64,000 nt of DNA from contig AP025048.1 in the NCBI GenBank assembly GCA_036186865.1, forward strand, positions 31,794,852-31,858,851, in the 5' to 3' direction. Positions within the stretch are counted from its first letter, which is position 1. Every line of letters begins with the position of its first letter. The notes under the pieces were generated by a model. That model saw only the letters and a list, made by a program, of their open reading frames with translations, was not told the origin of the DNA and did no database searches. Shown one piece after another: positions 59,001 to 64,000 of the stretch. The translations under genes and the position numbers were made by a program. The DNA is from Eustoma russellianum (lineage: Eukaryota > Streptophyta > Magnoliopsida > Gentianales > Gentianaceae).

Positions 59001-59657
59001 AAAATGAGTCGCAAGATGCACAGACTCAATGGACTCATTCTTCAACCTCTGCTCCTCTTGAACACACATGGTCAGATGTTCATTAATTGACCAGTTTTCT
59101 TTATGTGTGTTGTATGAGATCTTAAATGGAGTGAACTCCGAAGGGAGAGAGTTGAGTATGAAATGCACCAGGAATGACTCCGAGATTTCAACCTTTAGGG
59201 AGCTTAATTTAGCAACAATGTCCCTCATCTCCATGATGTGCTCGCGCACACCACGGCTTCTGTCATGGGTCATGTTTGAAAGCCTCTTCATAAGGGTGCT
59301 GGCTACCGCCTTGTCAGAGCTTACAAATTGATCATCAATGGCTTTCATGTAAGCTTTGACATTATCAAGATTAGGGATAGAACCCCTAATGCTTGGACTT
59401 ATACGAGACTTGATGAGCATCATGCTGAGGCGATTAGATCGCTCCCAGCGCTCGTAACTAGACCTCTCAGATGGCGTACTTGATTCCGTGAGATTTGGTG
59501 GTTTTTCCTCACGGATTGCCAGATCTAACTCCATACACCCCAACGTCAAAAGGATATTATCCTTCCATTCAGTAAAATTATCACCAGTCAGCATTGGAGT
59601 TTTAGCAGAATCAAATAAAGCAGTAGTGGGAATAACTGCATAACCAAAGAAACACAT
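56075..59657 (-). pseudogene. Copia E gag-pol, frameshifted and with RNase H deletion
   Basis: Gag starts at ATG 59657 and is open to 58263. It has the UBN2 gag, knuckle CRFCKKKGHWKKDC near 58930, a protease reading IDCGSTIHI (usual DSG is DCG, near 58795), and LWHKRLGHIS near 58400. A frameshift near 58285 leads to the integrase (58189-57719: DDHSRFMYL, RSDRGGEYYG, GVAERRNRT). Another disruption lies near 57720-57565. The linker and RT are open at 57564-56407 with YVDDILLAS near 56640. At 56425 the RT end jumps into MEAETIACYEA, the late RNase H, out of frame; about 150-200 residues are gone. The tail 56284-56075 (SKHIDIKYL) ends the gene. Confidence 0.92.
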
Positions 59658-61376
59658 ATCATGCTATGAACATATATAACCAGAATGAATTAATCAATTT
59701 AATTCAAATAGTATATTCTAAACCTTCCTGTGGGTAGAGGTTGCACTTATGCATAGAATATACTTAAAACGGTATGAAAATTAAACAACCAAAATATTTC
59801 CGTACCTGTGGGCATAGGAAATGTTTATGTTTAATTTTCTTGATCAATAAAATAACCACTTCCCTGTGGGGCAGAGTGACTACCTTATTAATCAAAATCA
59901 TATGTTTGATGACATTTTATTTTCATTATACCGTATAATTTTAAGATGCTGTGGCTAATCTTAAAATTTAGAAAATAATTCTTTATATGTCATCAACATA
60001 TTTATATAGTTATTCTTTAAAACAATATGAGAATTAAACAACCAAAATATTTCCGTACCTGTGGGCATAGGAAATGTTTATGTTTAATTTTCTTCATCAA
60101 TAAAGCAAACACTTCCCTGTGGGGCAGAGTGATTACCTTATTAATCAAAACTATAGTTATGATGACATTTTATTTTCTTCACACCGTATAATTTTAAGAT
60201 GCTGTGGCTAATCTTAAAATTAAGAAAATAATCCTTTATATGTCATCAACTTAAAAAAACATTTATATGACATCAACAAAAGATGAAATCATAATGAAAA
60301 TGTGAAGTGAACCGATTCGGCAATACCCCAGGAAAGATCATGAATCAATTTCCTAGACAGGTATTACCATTCCACGTAAAGTCCCAGGCCGTGCGGTGGG
60401 GTCACAACGGTCCCGCTTAAGTACCGACTTTCTAGACAGAAATTATGTGTACGGTGTATTTATCACACTTTCAATAGTTCACCTTTTGTATTTGCCACAC
60501 CGTTTTCAGGGATGATGAACAAGAGGAAAACCACATCATACCAAACGATTCTCAATACATATAAAAATTTATTCAATGTACTACGAAAATCAATAATTTG
60601 ATATAATGAATCTAACCCCAAAATAAGTTTCTGAGTGATACGAACAAGCGATCAAGAATGTCAAACTTATGTACGGAATAATTTTCTGGATTTTCATCAG
60701 TTAAAAGAAAGACCTTAATGAATAAACTTTGAACTTTATCCTTGTCAAATGTTTTAGGAGAGTTCGTCCAGGAGAAACACACAAACAGATGTATCACATG
60801 TTATGGAATTTTATTTCTGAAAAGAATGATCAGAAAGGGGTATATATATATATATTTTTTCTTCAGAACAAAATCTATTAAATAACATAACAAATGTTAT
60901 GCTGAAATCGGCACAAAACAAAATGCATCCGAAAATAAAATTTTGAAGCACATTCGATTTGGTTGCCATCGATTTTCGCACATGTAAGGCACAACATTTA
61001 CAATCACAAAAACATTGTCATAACAACAGAAAGTTCACATAAGGTTCACAATTGTATGCATCTATAGATGTTAACTGAAATAAGACGTATTACTGTCCAT
61101 GGTGCTTAAACGGATTGAACTTTGCCAACTATTAGAAGCCAAGCCTGTATTAGAAGTATAAATACTGCAAAAACCACTTACAAGAAAGAAGTCTTGCGAG
61201 TCGTAAAAGATGCAGAATGCAATCATATGCAGTATTTTTTTTTTTTAGAATAACGATACACACAATTGAATACTGAAAGCCTCGAAAACTATAATTTCGT
61301 AACCTTTGAACGATAGAATTGCATTAAAGGATACGGAAGAAAGTTTTCTAAATACAAACGATATGGTCAGAGGTTG
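59658..61376 (-). other. Copia E leader, non-coding
   Basis: 1.7 kb between the PBS and gag. It contains a 253-bp tandem repeat and other A/T-rich sequence. A 61-codon frame at 60612-60797 has no recognisable domain. Confidence 0.75.
59773..60278 (-). repeat. 253-bp tandem repeat in Copia E leader
   Basis: A block with CCGTACCTGTGGGCATAGG and TTCCCTGTGGGGCAGAGTG at 59773-60025 recurs 253 bases later at 60026-60278. The two units share nearly all positions. A partial GTGGGTAGAGG unit precedes them near 59727. Confidence 0.9.
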
Positions 61377-61387
61377 CTCTGATACCA
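61377..61387 (-). other. Copia E primer binding site
   Basis: The minus strand reads TGGTATCAGAG, two bases inside the 5' LTR. Confidence 0.93.
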
Positions 61388-61389
61388 AA

Positions 61390-61766
61390 TGTTAGGCCAA
61401 AATAAATAGCGGAAGCAGAAAGGTTACCTCCGGCCATTGTCGTTTGTAGAAGCCTTCTTCGTGTTGATGTGGTCCTTAGGGTAGTCTTCTAGCCTTGTTC
61501 CTCTTGGCTTGAATGAGATGGTTTGATGGACAACCATAGGCTCTTATTTATAGGCTAGGCTAGGGACCCCCTAATCCTGTCTTGATTAGAGTCCGTACCA
61601 TCACAAACTCTACTGTATGGTGATAATCCCTTACCACCAAGGAGTTGTAGTCAAATACAAGTCTAGGAGATAAGATGACATGGTGATCCACACTATATGC
61701 GATTTAAATTAATAAATCACGGGATAAATCTTAAAGATAAACATTACGTCTAATATTTATCCAACA
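61390..61766 (-). repeat. Copia E 5' LTR (377 bp)
   Basis: It is the counterpart of 55364-55740. The minus strand carries CTATAAATAAGAGCC (near 61540-61555), the likely core promoter. Confidence 0.94.
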
Positions 61767-62962
61767 AAACAAACTAAAATGAAAACTATAATAGTATTTT
61801 TGGAACGAATGAGCATTAATGAATGTTCGAAGAGGTTGTGTTACTATTGGGACTTAAAAGATTTCAAACAAGTGGTATATACCTTTAGTCAAGGTTATGG
61901 CCAATACAAAACACGGCAGTCACAAAAGTTTAAGGTGACCGGTAATAGGCGTAATATCCAAGGGGAAAAGTATATTTGAGATGTTCGTTCTAACAAATTT
62001 CAGTATCATCCGAAGTTCATGATAAGATTTGCATCTACTACAACTCCATTTATAAGTTCGTGATACGGAAACAGCCTCTTGCACAAAGTGTAGTTAATCA
62101 GATCGCAAAACAATTCGATCCTTCTTCAGACTCTGTGCAAACGCAGAAGCTTAATACACTAAAAACGTCATTTTATAAAGAGTCTTAGATTATGGCGACG
62201 TATACATAGTTCCCTTTATATTGCGAAGCAAATATATGTGTTGCGACGGAAAAAAAACGGAAGAAAGTTAAATTTATTTCTACGAAAATGAAGAAAATAT
62301 GGAATATCAATCTAAAATTTTCTAGCGTTGAATAATTATATTCGGCTCTAAACATACAACTAAATCAAGAAGAATAAAGAAATATTCTTTCTTTTTCATT
62401 TTTGCTTCCTATGTTTGCTTTAGATCTTTTTCCTTTGTTTTTGAGGGCTTGTATTGTTTTTTTTTATCCACAAGAGATAGGGCTTAAAGTTTGTAAATTT
62501 TAATGAATGCATCCATTTTTTTCAAATAAATAAAGGAAAAGCTAAAGGTATCTTGGATATTTTGGATTGTAATGATTCTTGATTTTATTTGAGAGAGGCT
62601 AATTAGGTAGATGTGGAAATATTTTTGAGAAGAGGGAGAGGGAAGGAATTTAGAAAGGTTAGGGTAAAAGGAGGCCTCATCCTTTTTGGGCACAAAACAC
62701 CCTAGATATTAATATAATAAAATATATAGCGGCCAGTAATAATTTAATAATATAATGATTTTTTTCTTTCTGGCAAAAATGGTGACTTATTGTCTTCTAA
62801 CAAAAGAGGACAGCAAAGCTTTGGTTACATCATTGTCTTCGGTTTCATCCTGAAAACAAACATCGCGTTGAGGGTAAAATAACGTAATCTTCAACGCATA
62901 TGATAAAGAGAAAGATAAACATTAAGATCTTTCAATCTTGGAGTGATTGTTTTAATTTAATC
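61767..62962. other. duplicated segment U3, right part, non-coding
   Basis: It aligns with 15616-15797 and 21370-22370. It shows the unoccupied site for C near 61941 and the shared SINE-like stretch at 62046-62165. Small frames here (61779-61979, 62484-62693) are not conserved. Confidence 0.65.
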
Positions 62963-64000
62963 TGTAGCGACCCGTCCCGAGCTCTAATATTCGAAACGAC
63001 TCTCCCGTCGTATTTCGTTAAGGAAAATACAAGACGTCGATACTATCAATTACATATCAGCATAATAACGTAAATCGATATCAGCGGAAGTCATAGAAAT
63101 TAAAACCTTGAATTGAATAATCATTTATAAAAGTCAATGTCTCGAAAGTCGATGTACTACAATGTTAAAATAAAAGAAACGAGCTATTAAATCTGAATCC
63201 AATCAAATAAATAAAGTCTCTACGGAAACCCTAAAAATATCATCATCAAGCCATAAGTCTCAATATCCCCACTCCTCATCGTCTTCAACATACACTAACT
63301 CGAATTCTGTGGACCCACAAAAATATGCAATATCATAGTATAAGCGACACGTCGCCCAGCAAGTAACCTGACTATATTTACCATGAGATCAGATACGCAG
63401 AAGCAAGTGTAAATAAAGTAAATAAATAACGAAATAGAAAATAGTATGCTTCTCTTCGTAAATAAAGTTTACCTATTTATCCTCTTTGGCCAATCAAGCA
63501 ACTAAAACACACGCAACTTAGTCATCACATACAAGTGTTAGTACAATCAAAAATCATGATGCAGCTTTTCAAAACAATGTAATGCAACGATATGATAACG
63601 ATTCACTTTTCGATACCATTTGCGATGTCCATATCCGATATCCATTTCCGATAACCATATCCGATATCCATTTCCGATATCTATATCTGATGTCCCTTTC
63701 CTATATTCTCACCGATGCAATGCAATGGTCATGGCTCTTACCTTACAAGTGACTTATATTGCAAGACTTATGCACTTCGTTCTCTAATGGTCATATGTGT
63801 CCAGGCGGCATATCTCCTCATAGTCATATGTGTCTGGACGGTCCAATTGGCGGTCATATGTGTCTGAGAGGACTATCTCACTTATAGCCATATATGCTCG
63901 GACGACCTGTTTGTTTGGAATCAATCCAACTCCGCAATATATTTTCTTTGTAAGGGTGACTTTCAAAATATGCAATTTCAAAATAATTTTCGATTATTGA
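62963..64000 (+). repeat. Ty3/gypsy-like LTR, 5' part (cut by window edge)
   Basis: It begins TGTAGCGACCCGTCCCGAGC just where homology to U1 stops. It contains two subrepeat sets. Twelve-base CCGATATCCATTT-like units lie at 63610-63700. Units of about 35-55 bp built on GGTCATATGTGTCTGGACGG lie at 63785-63915. Such arrays are typical of plant gypsy LTRs. It is probably the same family as the LTR tail at 1-846. Confidence 0.5.

Larger units (their letters stand above)
55364..61766 (-). mobile_element. Copia E: young, coding-defective Ty1/copia element
   Basis: Two 377-bp LTRs differ at two positions (55445/61471 and 55674/61700 regions). The target duplication is AAACA (55359-55363 and 61767-61771), and the unoccupied site is in U1 near 15611. 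The PBS and purine tract are present. It is a different copia lineage from A-D (UBN2-type gag; polypurine tract AAGTGGGAGAA, read on the minus strand at 55741-55751). It has an unusually long 1.7-kb leader. Confidence 0.95.

Noticed and set aside
60612..60797. 61-codon minus-strand frame in the E leader
   Set aside because: Short, no recognisable motif, and inside a non-coding leader.

Overview
The window reads as A+T-rich nuclear DNA from a flowering plant, probably a eudicot. It is dominated by Ty1/copia LTR retrotransposons, most of them primed by initiator tRNA-Met (TGGTATCAGAG). It also holds an RTE-type LINE and SINE remnants with (TTG)n tails. I see no housekeeping gene. The species cannot be fixed from what is visible. 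The only plausible host gene is a small secreted cysteine-rich peptide at 14895-15269 (minus). A decayed paralogue lies at 54750-55052.

Under the insertions lies an old direct segmental duplication. Copy U1 is the concatenation of 1861-2078, 7825-8470, 14099-15797 and 21370-22377. Copy U3 is 47953-48661, 54356-55363 and 61767-62962. A partial middle copy, U2, is 23441-23583 plus 33938-34496, continuing at 47800-47952. Elements B, C, D and E each have an unoccupied counterpart site in the other copy, so they inserted after the duplication. A sits in a SINE-like stretch found only in U1.

Left to right: a Ty3/gypsy-like LTR tail (1-846); a copia LTR-like remnant (847-1860); copia A (2079-7824, minus, decayed, TSD GGGTG); copia B (8471-14098, plus, intact 1521-residue polyprotein, LTRs differing at 2 of 528 positions, TSD ATTTT); the peptide gene; copia C (15798-21369, plus, decayed, TSD AATAGG); a repeat-rich spacer (22378-23440); and copia F (23584-33937, old, TSD AAACA). 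F carries a 2.8-kb solo LTR H (26825-29600, TSD AATAA) inside its reverse transcriptase and a 5'-truncated RTE LINE (31265-33802) inside its 3' LTR.

A 3.47-kb tandem duplication (32891-36360 and 36361-39831, 7-bp microhomology AAGTAAG) copied the LINE 3' end and the 5' LTR plus early gag of element G. G is a SIRE/Maximus-like copia element (34497-47799, TSD ATATT) with an extra coding region between RNase H and the 3' LTR. Next come copia D (48662-54355, plus, TSD TCTCT), the peptide pseudogene, copia E (55364-61766, minus, TSD AAACA) and the start of a gypsy-like LTR (62963-64000).

No host genes work together as a pathway here. Only B looks able to encode its own machinery. D and E have nearly identical LTRs but broken coding regions, which suggests copying with proteins supplied by other family members.
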